From Deltaproteobacteria bacterium (lineage in GTDB: Bacteria; Desulfobacterota; Binatia; UTPRO1), in NCBI GenBank assembly GCA_020852955.1, contig JADYZW010000036.1:1-64000 (forward strand): DNA of 64,000 nucleotides, read 5' to 3'. A program made the translations under genes and the position numbers. The notes beneath the pieces are model-generated. The model was not told where the DNA came from, ran no database searches, and saw only the letters and a program-made list of their open reading frames with translations. Positions 36,052 to 44,768 of this stretch are shown here, piece by piece. Within the stretch, counting starts at the first letter, position 1, and each line of letters begins with the position of its first letter.

Positions 36052-37161
36052 GTGCCACGGACCAGCGTGCGAGATCCCTTGGTCGATCGTGAACGCGCCA
36101 AGATCGACCGGATCGACGACCGCATTCTCGGCCTCCTGAACGAGCGCGCCCGGATCGCGCAGCGCATCGGCGCGCGCAAGGCGCGTCGGCGCGGCGCGCG
36201 GGCCGGCGGCGCGGACGGCGTCTGGGTTCCGAGCCGGGAACAGCGCATCCATCGCCGCCTGCGCGGCCTCAATCGCGGGCCGCTCGCGGACGAGCACGTC
36301 CGAGCCATCTTCCGCGAGATCATCTCGGCGTCGCGCGCGCTGGAAGCGCGCCCGGCCGTCGCCTACCTCGGGCCCGAGGGCACGTTCACCAATCAGGCGG
36401 CGCGCGAGGTGTTCGGGAGCGGCGCGACGCTCAGCCCGGCCGAGTCCATCGCCGAGGTCTTCACCGAAGTCGAGCACCGGCGCGCCGATTTCGGCGTCGT
36501 CCCGGTCGAGAACTCGACCGAGGGCGCCGTCACCTCGACGCTCGACCTCCTGGTGGAGTCGCCCCTCCGGATCACCGGCGAGGCACGCCTCGACGTGGAG
36601 CAGTGCCTCCTCGGCGCCGCGTCCGACTGGCGAGCCATCCAGCGCGTGCTCTCGCATCCACAGGGACTCGCACAGTGCCGGCGCTGGCTCGCGACCAACC
36701 TGCCGCACGCGCGCCTCGAGCCGGTCGCGAGCACCAGCCGCGCCGCCGAGCTCGCCGCCGGCGACCCGACGACCGCCGCCGTCGCGAGCCGCCTCGCCGC
36801 CGAACGCACGGGCCTGCGCATCCTCGCCGCCGACATCCAGGACGAGCGCGGGAACGCCACGCGCTTCTTCGTGCTCGGCCACCGCGACGCCGAGACGCCG
36901 TCGGGCGAGGACAAGACGTCGGTCGTCTGCACCGTGAAAGACGAGGTCGGCGTGCTCGCGAAGCTCCTGCAGCCGCTCGCCAGGAGCGGCGTCAGCCTGC
37001 ACAAGATCGAGTCGCGACCGCTGCGCGGCCGCCCGTGGGAGTACGTGTTCTTCCTCGATCTGCGCGGCCACCGCTCCGACGCCCGCGTGAAGCGCGCGCT
37101 CGCGCGCATGCAACCGCTGACCACGTCGCTCAAGATCCTCGGATCGTATCCGGCGGCCTGA
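36052..37161 (+). CDS. pheA: Chorismate mutase / prephenate dehydratase (P-protein)
   Basis: A ~369-residue bifunctional enzyme converting chorismate to prephenate and then phenylpyruvate. The chorismate mutase (AroQ) helical domain covers residues ~15-105 (DRIDDRILGLLNERARIAQRIGARK...SREQRIHRRL...IFREIISASRALE). Prephenate dehydratase: VAYLGPEGTFTNQAA, VPVENSTEGAVTSTLDLL and NATRFFVLG (TRF catalytic motif). A regulatory ACT domain with the ESRP Phe-binding motif (SLHKIESRPLRGRPWEYVFFLDL) ends it, so feedback inhibition by phenylalanine is likely. Start uncertain: GTG 36052 has GAAGGA ~10 bp upstream; GTG 36067 is possible. Confidence 0.92.
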   Translation: MPRTSVRDPLVDRERAKIDRIDDRILGLLNERARIAQRIGARKARRRGARAGGADGVWVPSREQRIHRRLRGLNRGPLADEHVRAIFREIISASRALEARPAVAYLGPEGTFTNQAAREVFGSGATLSPAESIAEVFTEVEHRRADFGVVPVENSTEGAVTSTLDLLVESPLRITGEARLDVEQCLLGAASDWRAIQRVLSHPQGLAQCRRWLATNLPHARLEPVASTSRAAELAAGDPTTAAVASRLAAERTGLRILAADIQDERGNATRFFVLGHRDAETPSGEDKTSVVCTVKDEVGVLAKLLQPLARSGVSLHKIESRPLRGRPWEYVFFLDLRGHRSDARVKRALARMQPLTTSLKILGSYPAA

Positions 37162-37173
37162 CCTCGGAGCCTT

Positions 37174-38298
37174 ATGAGCACTCGCGCAGCCACCGTCGAC
37201 ATCAAGGGCCTCACGCCGGAGTGGATCCGGCGGCTCGCGCCGTACCCGCCCGGTATGCCGCTCGAGGAGCTGGAGCGCGAGTACGGCCTCACCGGGTCGA
37301 TCAAGCTGGCGTCGAACGAGAATCCCTACGGGCCGTCGCCGCGCGCCCTCGCCGCGATCGCCGTGGCATTGCCGACGTTGCACCGCTATCCCGACGGCAG
37401 CGGGTTCTACCTGCGGCAGGCCCTCGCCAAGCGGATCGGCGTTCCGGCCGACGGCATCATCCTCGGCAACGGCTCGAACGACATCATCGAGCTCGCGGTA
37501 CGCGCCTTCCTGCGTCCGGGTGACGAGGCCGTCATGGCCGACCAGGCCTTCGTCATCTACCAGATGGTCGTGCAGGCGGCCGGGGCGATCCCCCGGTGCG
37601 TGCCCTTGCGGCGCTTCACCCACGACCTCGAAGCGATCAAGGCGGCCATCGGGCCGTCGACGCGCCTCGTGTTCCTCGCCAATCCGAACAACCCGACCGG
37701 CACCATCTACACGCGCGACGCCTGGGAGGACTTCCTCGCCGACGTGCCGCCGCACGTGATCGTCGTCGCCGACGACGCGTACGCCGACTACGTGGAGGAT
37801 CCCGCCTATCCCGACTCGCTCGCCTACCAGCGCCGCGACCGCTTGCTGCTGACGCTCCGGACGTTCTCCAAGATCTACGGCCTCGCCGGCGCACGCGTCG
37901 GCTACGGCGTCGGGCCGCTCGAGGTGATCGAGGTGCTGAACCGGATCCGCCAGCCGTTCAACGTGAACGCGCTCGCGCAGGTGGCGGCACTCGCGGCGCT
38001 CGACGACGAGGAGCACGTCGAGCGGACCCGGCGCAACAACCTCGAAGGACTCGCCTACCTGCGCGCCGCGTGCGAGCGGCTCGGTCGTCCCTACGTCCCG
38101 AGTTGGGCAAACTTCCTCCTGATCGACGTGGGGGAGGGCGCGCGCACGTACGAGGCGCTGCTGCGCCGCGGCGTCATCGTCCGGCCGATGGACGTCTACG
38201 GCTTTCCGCGCCACCTCCGGGTGAGCGTCGGCACCCCCGCCGAGAACGAGCGCTTCGCCGCCTCCCTCGCCGCCGTCCTCGCGGCGGCGCGCTCGTGA
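37174..38298 (+). CDS. hisC: Histidinol-phosphate/aromatic aminotransferase (HisC family)
   Basis: A 374-residue fold-type I PLP aminotransferase: IKLASNENPYGPSPRALAAI, GNGSNDIIELAVRAFL, LVFLANPNNPTGTIY, VVADDAYADYVE and the PLP Lys in TFSKIYGLAGARVGYG. HisC-family enzymes often also transaminate aromatic keto acids. Lying between pheA and tyrA, the likely main job is the last step to phenylalanine and tyrosine (inference). It starts 12 bp after pheA and overlaps tyrA by 4 bp. Confidence 0.9.
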   Translation: MSTRAATVDIKGLTPEWIRRLAPYPPGMPLEELEREYGLTGSIKLASNENPYGPSPRALAAIAVALPTLHRYPDGSGFYLRQALAKRIGVPADGIILGNGSNDIIELAVRAFLRPGDEAVMADQAFVIYQMVVQAAGAIPRCVPLRRFTHDLEAIKAAIGPSTRLVFLANPNNPTGTIYTRDAWEDFLADVPPHVIVVADDAYADYVEDPAYPDSLAYQRRDRLLLTLRTFSKIYGLAGARVGYGVGPLEVIEVLNRIRQPFNVNALAQVAALAALDDEEHVERTRRNNLEGLAYLRAACERLGRPYVPSWANFLLIDVGEGARTYEALLRRGVIVRPMDVYGFPRHLRVSVGTPAENERFAASLAAVLAAARS

Positions 38299-39188
38299 AG
38301 CCGGTGGCCGACCGGTTGTTGATCGCCGGGGTCGGCTTGATCGGCGCCTCCCTCGGGCTGGCCCTCCGGGAGCGGGGAGCGGTCGGGGAAATCGTCGGCC
38401 TCGGACGTTCCGCGGAGAACCTGCGCGTGGCGCGGCGCCGCGGCGCGATCGATCGCGCCGAGCGCGACCCGGCGCGCGCCACGCGCGGCGTCGATCTCGT
38501 GGTCGTCGCCACCCCCGTCGGCACGATCGCGCCGCTGGTCGCGACGCTCGCCCGCACGCTGCCGCCGACGGCCGTCCTCACCGACGCGGGCAGCGTGAAG
38601 GGCCCCGTGGTGGCGGCCGTCGAACGCGCCCTCGGCCGGACGGCGGCGCGCTTTTGCGGCAGCCACCCCATCGCGGGCGCCGAGCGCGCCGGCGCCGCCT
38701 CGGCGCGCCGCGATCTGCTGCAGGACCGGCGCTGCATCCTGACCCCGACCGCGCGCACGTCGGCGACGGCGCGGCGCCGCGCGCGCGCGCTCTGGGCGGC
38801 CGCCGGGATGCGAGTCGAGACGATGGCGGCGGCGCGGCACGACGACCTCTACGCGCTGCTGAGCCACCTGCCGCAGACGGTCGCGACCGCCCTCGTCAAC
38901 GCCGCCGCCGCGCGCGACAACGGTCGAGCGCTCGCCTACGCCGGGAGCGGCTTCCGCGACCTGACCCGCATCGCCGACAGCCCAACCGTCATCTGGCGCG
39001 ACATTCTGCTCGCGAACCGGGCGCCGGTCCTGGCGGCGCTCGCGGGCTTCGGCGCGGCCTGCGAGCGGCTGCGTCGCGCGCTCGCCGCCGGGGACGGCGC
39101 CGCCGTCGCACGCGAGCTCGGTCGGGCGCGGCGCGCCCGGCGCCGCATCGAGACGCCGCGGCGCGCCCCGGCGAGGCGGACGTCGTGA
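38295..39188 (+). CDS. tyrA: Prephenate dehydrogenase
   Basis: A 297-residue NAD-dependent enzyme on the tyrosine branch. Rossmann motif LLIAGVGLIGASLGLALRERG; DLVVVATPVG; LTDAGSVKGPVV; GSHPIAGAERAGAASARRDLL with the catalytic His; and the helical dimerisation domain (HDDLYALLSHLPQTVATALV...GSGFRDLTRIADSPTVIWRDI). There is no ACT domain, so feedback control at this step may be absent. GTG starts overlap hisC (4 bp) and aroA (4 bp). Confidence 0.94.
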   Translation: MKPVADRLLIAGVGLIGASLGLALRERGAVGEIVGLGRSAENLRVARRRGAIDRAERDPARATRGVDLVVVATPVGTIAPLVATLARTLPPTAVLTDAGSVKGPVVAAVERALGRTAARFCGSHPIAGAERAGAASARRDLLQDRRCILTPTARTSATARRRARALWAAAGMRVETMAAARHDDLYALLSHLPQTVATALVNAAAARDNGRALAYAGSGFRDLTRIADSPTVIWRDILLANRAPVLAALAGFGAACERLRRALAAGDGAAVARELGRARRARRRIETPRRAPARRTS

Positions 39189-40474
39189 CGCGCCTGGCCG
39201 TCACCCCCGCGGGGCGGGGCCTGCGCGGACGCCTCACGGTGCCGAGCGACAAATCGATCGCGCATCGCGCGCTCCTCCTCGGCGCCATCGCCGAGGGGAC
39301 GACCACGGTGCGCGGCTTCCAGGGCGGGCGCGACAACCGCGCCACCATGGCGGCCTGCCGCGCGCTCGGGGTCGCGATCGAGGAACGCGCCGAGACCCTC
39401 ACGATCGCCGGCCGCGGTTTCGACGGCCTGCGCGCGCCGCGCGCGGACATCGACTGCGAGAACTCCGGCACGACGATGCGGCTCCTCACGGGAATCCTGG
39501 CGGGGTGCCCCTTCGCGAGCCGGCTCGTCGGCGACGCGTCGCTGCTGCGCCGGCCGATGCGGCGCGTGATCGAGCCGCTCGCGCGCATGGGGGCCTCGAT
39601 CACGAGCGAGCCGGGCGACGGACGCGCGCCCCTCCGGATCGAGGGCCGCGAGCTCCTCGGCGCGACCCACGCGCTCGCGGTCGCGAGCGCGCAGGTCAAG
39701 TCCGCGCTCCTGCTCGCCGGCCTACAGGCGGCCGGCGCGACGCGCGTCCGGGAGCCGACGCGCTCGCGCGATCACACCGAGCGCCTGCTCCGCGCCTTCG
39801 GCGCCGCGCTCCGCAGCGAGGATCTCTGGGTCGAGATCGACGGCCCGCAGCGCCTTCGCGGCGCGACGATCGCATTGCCGGGCGACTTCTCGTCCGCGGC
39901 GTTCCTGGTGGTCGCCGCCGCGATCCTTCCCGGCTCGGAGCTCCGCCTCGCCGGCGTCGGCATCAATCCGACGCGCACCGGGTTGCTCGACGTCCTGACG
40001 GCGATGGGCGCGGCGATCGAGGTCGTCCCGGAGGCGGGCGGGGCGGAGCCGGTCGGCACTCTGATCGTACGGCACCGGCGGCTGCACGCGACGCGCGTCG
40101 CCGGCGACCTTCTCGTGCGCAGCATCGACGAGTTCCCGATCCTCTGCATCGCCGCGGCCTGCGCCGAGGGCACGACCGAGATCCGTGACGCCGCCGAACT
40201 CCGGATCAAGGAGAGCGACCGGGTCGCGGTGATGGCCGAGATGCTCCGCGACCTCGGCGTCGCCGTCGAGGAGCTGCCCGACGGACTCGTCATCACGGGC
40301 GCGCCGAGCCTCGGGGGCGCGCGCATCGACCCCCGCGGCGACCACCGCATCGCCATGGCGGGCGCGGTGGCGGGCCTCGTCGGCGCCGCCCCGGTCGTGA
40401 TCGACGATCCCGACTGCGCCGAGGTGTCCTTCCCCGGGTTCTACGCCACGCTGGCACGCGCGGCGGGCGTATGA
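39185..40474 (+). CDS. aroA: 3-phosphoshikimate 1-carboxyvinyltransferase (EPSP synthase)
   Basis: A 429-residue EPSP synthase of the shikimate pathway. Signatures: LTVPSDKSIAHRALLLGAIAEG, DCENSGTTMRLLTGILAG, GDASLLRRPMRRVIEPLARMG, ALAVASAQVKSALLLAGL, LPGDFSSAAFLV and RIKESDRVAVMAEMLRDLG. The SGTTMRLL and GDASLxxRPM blocks are nearer the Bacillus/Agrobacterium-type (class II) enzymes than E. coli AroA (inference by eye). GTG start overlaps tyrA by 4 bp; it overlaps cmk by 4 bp. Confidence 0.95.
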   Translation: MTRLAVTPAGRGLRGRLTVPSDKSIAHRALLLGAIAEGTTTVRGFQGGRDNRATMAACRALGVAIEERAETLTIAGRGFDGLRAPRADIDCENSGTTMRLLTGILAGCPFASRLVGDASLLRRPMRRVIEPLARMGASITSEPGDGRAPLRIEGRELLGATHALAVASAQVKSALLLAGLQAAGATRVREPTRSRDHTERLLRAFGAALRSEDLWVEIDGPQRLRGATIALPGDFSSAAFLVVAAAILPGSELRLAGVGINPTRTGLLDVLTAMGAAIEVVPEAGGAEPVGTLIVRHRRLHATRVAGDLLVRSIDEFPILCIAAACAEGTTEIRDAAELRIKESDRVAVMAEMLRDLGVAVEELPDGLVITGAPSLGGARIDPRGDHRIAMAGAVAGLVGAAPVVIDDPDCAEVSFPGFYATLARAAGV

Positions 40475-41151
40475 CCGGCGGCGCGCGGCGGCTGATCGTC
40501 GCCATCGACGGCCCGGCGGGCGCAGGCAAGAGCACCCTCGCGCGGGCGCTGGCGCGCGCCCTCGGCTACACCTACGTCGACAGCGGCGCGATGTACCGGG
40601 TCGTCGGCCTCGCGGCGCGGGCGCGCGGCATCGATCCCGCCGACGGGGCCGCGGTGGCGGAGCTGCTCGACGGCCTGGACTTCGCGCTCCGGCCGGCGCC
40701 GGAGGGGCAGCGCGTGCTGCTCGACGGCCGCGACGTCACCGACGAGCTCCGGACCCCGGCGGCCGGCGAATGGGCGTCGCGGGTGGCGGCCCTCCCGGAG
40801 GTGCGGCAGCGTCTCGTCGAACGCCAGCGCCGGCTCGGCGAGGCCGGCGGCGTCGTCATGGACGGCCGCGACATCGGGACCGTCGTCTTCCCCGGCGCAG
40901 ACTGCAAGTTCTATGTCACGGCGAGCGCCGCCGAGCGGGCGCGCCGGCGCGCCCGCGAGATCGGGGCCCCCGCGAGCGACCTGCCGGAGATCCAGCGCGA
41001 CATCGAGGCCCGCGATCGGCGTGATTCCGAACGGGTCCACGCGCCGCTTCGCGCCGCCGCCGACATGGAGACGATCGACACCACGGGGCTCACCGCCGAC
41101 GAAGCCGTCGGGCGGGTCCTCGCACGGGTGACGGAACGCGCAAAGGCTTGA
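40471..41151 (+). CDS. cmk: Cytidylate kinase
   Basis: A 226-residue CMP/dCMP kinase: P-loop IVAIDGPAGAGKSTLARALA, YVDSGAMYRVVGLAA, GVVMDGRDIGTVVFPGADCKFYVTAS and the lid RRDIEARDRRDSER-type segment (IQRDIEARDRRDSERVHAPL). Length standard. The aroA-cmk-rpsA order is widespread in Proteobacteria. Overlaps aroA by 4 bp; 77 bp separate it from the rpsA start. Confidence 0.96.
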   Translation: MTGGARRLIVAIDGPAGAGKSTLARALARALGYTYVDSGAMYRVVGLAARARGIDPADGAAVAELLDGLDFALRPAPEGQRVLLDGRDVTDELRTPAAGEWASRVAALPEVRQRLVERQRRLGEAGGVVMDGRDIGTVVFPGADCKFYVTASAAERARRRAREIGAPASDLPEIQRDIEARDRRDSERVHAPLRAAADMETIDTTGLTADEAVGRVLARVTERAKA

Positions 41152-41228
41152 ACTTCCAAGAGCAGGGCGCTAAGGAGGGTGGCTCTCGCGCGCAAGCCGA
41201 TCAAACAATCCCAGGGGGTGAGCAGTTG

Positions 41229-42983
41229 ATGACCGAGGACAATCACGAAACGCATGCGGGTGCAGCCGGAGGCGCCGACGATTTCGGCCACCTCTTCGAG
41301 CAGAGCATGCGCGCGGTCCGACCCGGGGAGATCGTCAAGGGCCGCGTCGTCCTGGTCGCGCGCGATCACGTCACCGTCGACATCGGCTACAAGAGCGAAG
41401 GGCAGATCGGCATCCACGAGTTCCGCGATCGTGACGGGCAGGTCGACGTCAAGGAGGGCGACGAGATCGACGTCTACTTCGAGGCGTCGGAGTCCGAGGA
41501 CGGCGGCATCGTCCTCTCGCGGCAGAAGGCCGAGCAGCTCCGTGTATGGAAAGACATCGAGCAGGCCTTCGAGGCGCAGGGCGCCATCGAAGGCACGATC
41601 GTCGGCAAGGTGAAGGGCGGCTTGAAGGTCGACATCGGCGTCGCCGCGTTCCTCCCGGGCTCGCACGCGGATCTCCGGCCGGCCCGCAACCTCGATCGCT
41701 TCATCGGACAGCGCACGCGCTTCTCGATCCTCAAGTTCAACCGCTCGCGCGGGAACGTCGTCGTCTCCCGACGCGCGGTCATCGAGCGCGAGCGGATGTC
41801 GCTGAAGGGCGAAACGCTCAAGGTGCTCGAGGAGGGCGTCATCCTCGAGGGCACGGTGAAGAACATCACCGACTACGGCGCCTTCGTCGATCTCGGCGGC
41901 ATCGACGGCCTGCTGCACATCACCGACATGTCGTGGGGCCGCATCGGCCACCCGTCGGAGGTGCTGAACGTCGCCGACAAGGTCCGCGTCGTCGTCCTCA
42001 AGTACGATCCCGAGCGCGAGCGTGTGTCGCTCGGCATGAAGCAGATCATGCCGGACCCGTGGCACACCGTGCATGAGCGCTTCGCGCCCGGCATGAAGGT
42101 CCGCGGCAAGGTCGTGAGCCTCACCGACTACGGCGCCTTCGTCGAACTCGAGAAGGGCGTCGAGGGCCTCATCCACGTCTCGGAGATGTCCTGGACGCGG
42201 CGGGTGAGCCACCCGTCGAAGATCCTGAACCCGGGCGACGAGGTCGACGTAGTCGTGCTCGACGTCGATCCGGCCAACCGCCGCATCTCGCTCGGGCTCA
42301 AGCAGGCCGAGCCCAATCCGTGGGAGATGGTGAAGATCAACCATCCCGTCGGAAGCCACATCCAGGGCAAGGTGAAGAGCATCACCGACTTCGGGGTCTT
42401 CGTCGGCGTCGACGAGGGCATCGACGGCCTCGTGCACGTCTCCGACCTGCACTGGACGAAGAAGGTCAAACACCCCTCGGAGCTGTTCAAGAAGGGCGAC
42501 GACGTCGAGGCGGTGGTGCTCGGCATCGACGTCGAGAACGAGCGAATCTCGCTCGGCATCAAGCAGCTCCAGGAGGACCCCTGGAACGCGATGCCGTCGC
42601 GCTATCCGGTCGGCGGCAAGGTGAAGGGCGTCGTCACCAGCGTGACGGACTTCGGCGTCTTCGTCGAGCTCGAGGAAGGGCTCGAGGGCCTCATCCACGT
42701 GAGCCAACTCTCGACCGAGCGCGTCGACAAGCCCTCGCAGATCTTCGCGATCGGCGACACCGTCGAAGCCGAGATCACCAACGTCGATCCGCGCGAGCGC
42801 CGCATCGGCCTCAGCATCAAGGCGCTCAAGCGCAGCGAGGAGCGGGAAGAGGTGGACAGCTACCTCCGCCGCGAACGGGAGAGCTCGAAGTTCTCCTTCG
42901 AGGACATCCTCAGCGAGGAGCTGCGGCTCGACCGCGACGAGGGGGACCGGCCCGCCAAGACGAAGGGCACCCTCGAGAAATAG
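41229..42983 (+). CDS. rpsA: 30S ribosomal protein S1
   Basis: A 584-residue S1, which binds mRNA on the ribosome. Six S1 repeats of ~70-75 residues can be followed, roughly at 35-105, 118-185, 205-275, 290-360, 377-447 and 463-533, with blocks such as GTVKNITDYGAFVDLGG, GKVVSLTDYGAFVELEKG, GKVKSITDFGVFVGVDEG and GVVTSVTDFGVFVELEEG. The N-terminal two repeats are the divergent ribosome-binding pair. ATG at 41229 is preceded by a purine-rich AGGGGGTGAG; a TTG at 41148 would extend the protein by 27 residues of no homology. sppA follows after 21 bp. Confidence 0.95.
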   Translation: MTEDNHETHAGAAGGADDFGHLFEQSMRAVRPGEIVKGRVVLVARDHVTVDIGYKSEGQIGIHEFRDRDGQVDVKEGDEIDVYFEASESEDGGIVLSRQKAEQLRVWKDIEQAFEAQGAIEGTIVGKVKGGLKVDIGVAAFLPGSHADLRPARNLDRFIGQRTRFSILKFNRSRGNVVVSRRAVIERERMSLKGETLKVLEEGVILEGTVKNITDYGAFVDLGGIDGLLHITDMSWGRIGHPSEVLNVADKVRVVVLKYDPERERVSLGMKQIMPDPWHTVHERFAPGMKVRGKVVSLTDYGAFVELEKGVEGLIHVSEMSWTRRVSHPSKILNPGDEVDVVVLDVDPANRRISLGLKQAEPNPWEMVKINHPVGSHIQGKVKSITDFGVFVGVDEGIDGLVHVSDLHWTKKVKHPSELFKKGDDVEAVVLGIDVENERISLGIKQLQEDPWNAMPSRYPVGGKVKGVVTSVTDFGVFVELEEGLEGLIHVSQLSTERVDKPSQIFAIGDTVEAEITNVDPRERRIGLSIKALKRSEEREEVDSYLRRERESSKFSFEDILSEELRLDRDEGDRPAKTKGTLEK

Positions 42984-43004
42984 CCCCGGGCCAGCGGCGG
43001 TCAC

Positions 43005-43904
43005 ATGGCGCAAGGGCGTTCCATCGTGCGCGGGCTGACCGTGCTCTCCATCGCGGTGGCGCTGTTCTTCGTCGCGGCGTTCGCGCTGACGCTCGGAAGC
43101 GACGGCAGGCTCGGCAACCTGCTCTCGCTCGGCGGCAAGGTAGGGGTCGTCGAGGTGAAGGGCGTCATCAACGAGAGCGGCGACGTCGTCGGCGCCCTCA
43201 AGGCCTTCGAGAAGAACTCCGCGGTCAAGGCGATCGTCGTCCGGATCGAGTCGCCCGGGGGCGGCGTCGCTCCCTCGCAGGAGATCTACGATGCCATCCG
43301 CAAGGCCCGCGAGTCGAAGCCGGTCGTGGCATCCATGGGCGGCGTCGCGGCCTCCGGCGGTTACTACATCGCGAGCGCCTGCAACACGATCGTCGCCAAT
43401 CCGGGAACGCTCACCGGCTCGATCGGCGTGATCATGGAGCTCGGCAACGTCGAGGGCTTGCTGCAGAAGCTCGGCGTCCAGCCGGAGATCATCAAGGCGG
43501 GGGCGTACAAGGACATGGGATCGCTGGTGCGTCCGATGACGGACAGCGAGCGCGGCCTCTTCCAGGAGATGATCGACAGCGTGCACACGCAGTTCATCAC
43601 CGCGGTCGCCGCCGGGCGGGGCATGCCCAAGGACCAGGTGCGCGCGCTCGCCGATGGCCGCATCTTCTCCGGCGAGCAGGCCAAGATCGCCGGCCTAGTC
43701 GACGAGCTCGGGGGCTTCGAGGACGCGGTGGCGCTCGCCGCCTCGAAAGGTGGCCTCGGTGGCGAGCCCCATGTCACGCAGGCGCGGTCCAGCAAGGAGC
43801 CCTGGTGGTGGCGGCTCCTGTTCAATTTCGCGCCGGCTTCGCCGTTCGCGTCCTATCGCGCGTTCGGCCTGCAAATCGTATACGAGGGCCCGTTTCTGCA
43901 CTGA
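43005..43904 (+). CDS. sppA: Signal peptide peptidase SppA (single-domain, S49 family)
   Basis: A 299-residue membrane-anchored S49 peptidase that degrades cleaved signal peptides. An N-terminal membrane helix (TVLSIAVALFFVAAFALTL) precedes the protease domain: GVVEVKGVINES, VRIESPGGGVAPSQEIYDAI, MGGVAASGGYYIASACNTI with the catalytic Ser, GTLTGSIGVIMELGNVEGLL and AGAYKDMGSLVRPMT with the catalytic Lys. It is the short (~300-residue) form that works as a higher oligomer. The rpsA-sppA-ihf order is common in related genomes. Confidence 0.94.
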   Translation: MAQGRSIVRGLTVLSIAVALFFVAAFALTLGSDGRLGNLLSLGGKVGVVEVKGVINESGDVVGALKAFEKNSAVKAIVVRIESPGGGVAPSQEIYDAIRKARESKPVVASMGGVAASGGYYIASACNTIVANPGTLTGSIGVIMELGNVEGLLQKLGVQPEIIKAGAYKDMGSLVRPMTDSERGLFQEMIDSVHTQFITAVAAGRGMPKDQVRALADGRIFSGEQAKIAGLVDELGGFEDAVALAASKGGLGGEPHVTQARSSKEPWWWRLLFNFAPASPFASYRAFGLQIVYEGPFLH

Positions 43905-43919
43905 AGCCGAGGAGGGAGC

Positions 43920-44273
43920 ATGACCACGAATCCGACACCGGGAGGCGGTTCGATGACCAAGCGGGACCTCATCGACGAGGTCGTGAAGATCTATCCGCGC
44001 TTTTCGGGTCGCGACGCCGAGGTCATCGTCAACGCGGTGTTCGACAGCATGACGGAGGCGCTCGCGCGCGGCGAGCGCATCGAGATTCGCGGCTTCGGGA
44101 GCTTCGTCGTGAAGCACCGCCAGGCCCGCGAAGGACGCAATCCCAAGACGGGCGCCGTCGTGCCAGTCGCCGCGAAGCGGGTCCCGTTCTTCAAGGTCGG
44201 CAAGGAGCTGAAGCTTCGCGTCGACGGCAAGCCGGTGCCCGAGAGCGAGCGCGAGGCGAGTCAGGGCGCCTGA
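43920..44273 (+). CDS. ihfB: Integration host factor beta / HU-family DNA-binding protein
   Basis: A 117-residue HU/IHF protein that bends DNA. MTKRDLIDEVVKIYPRFSGRDAEVIVNAVFDSM is the dimer part, RIEIRGFGSFVVKHRQAREGRNPKTG the beta arm with the intercalating Pro region nearby, and VAAKRVPFFKVGKELKLRV the end. The position after rpsA-sppA and the RxxREGRNPKTG block fit IHF beta. Two ATGs are possible: 43920 (GGAGGG upstream) and 43953 (GGGAGG upstream), the latter giving the conserved start MTKRDLI. Confidence 0.88.
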   Translation: MTTNPTPGGGSMTKRDLIDEVVKIYPRFSGRDAEVIVNAVFDSMTEALARGERIEIRGFGSFVVKHRQAREGRNPKTGAVVPVAAKRVPFFKVGKELKLRVDGKPVPESEREASQGA

Positions 44274-44294
44274 ACGGCGCCGCCCGGATCGTCC

Positions 44295-44768
44295 ATGGAG
44301 CGGCTCTGGGCCCCGTGGCGGATGCAGTATCTCGCGGACGCGCCGCCGCCGGGCTGCTTCTTCTGCGCGGCCGCCGAGAGCGACGAGGCGCGCCTCCTGG
44401 TGGTCGCGCGCGCTCCGCACGCCGTCACGATGCTCAACAAGTTCCCCTACGGCCACGGCCATCTCCTGGTCGCTCCCCGCGCGCACGTGGCGGCCCCGGA
44501 GGATCTCGCCGCCCCGGCGTACGACGGCCTCATGCGCGCCGTGCGGCGCGCAGCCCTGGCGCTCCGGGCCGCATTCGCTCCCGACGGCATGAACGTCGGG
44601 ATGAATCTCGGGCGCGCCGCCGGCGCCGGCGTCGCCGACCACTGCCATTGGCACCTGCTGCCCCGCTGGAACGGCGACACCAACTTCATGCCGGTCATCG
44701 GCGACGTGAAGGTGATGTCCGAGCACCTCGAGGCGACGCTCGCGCGGATCCGGGCCCACTATCCGTGA
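44295..44768 (+). CDS. HIT-family hydrolase (Ap4A phosphorylase-like)
   Basis: A 157-residue histidine-triad protein: MERLWAPWRMQYL, zinc-type CFFC pair near residue 25, NKFPYGHGHLLVAPRAHVAAPEDL, and the HIT motif DHCHWHLLPRW (HxHxH-type). The LWAPWRM-type N-terminus and CxxC mark the Ap4A phosphorylase-like group acting on nucleotide phosphates. It overlaps eboA by 4 bp, so it is translationally coupled to the ebo genes. Confidence 0.9.
   Translation: MERLWAPWRMQYLADAPPPGCFFCAAAESDEARLLVVARAPHAVTMLNKFPYGHGHLLVAPRAHVAAPEDLAAPAYDGLMRAVRRAALALRAAFAPDGMNVGMNLGRAAGAGVADHCHWHLLPRWNGDTNFMPVIGDVKVMSEHLEATLARIRAHYP

Noticed and set aside
41152-41228. Regulatory leader upstream of rpsA (S1 autoregulation)
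   Set aside because: The 77-bp gap shows purine-rich stretches but no convincing hairpin or conserved S1-binding structure that I can support.
40911-43586. Minus-strand open frame of nearly 900 codons across cmk, rpsA and sppA
   Set aside because: Opposite strand of clear rpsA; repetitive VDVVALLEQLR-like segments simply mirror the S1 repeats.
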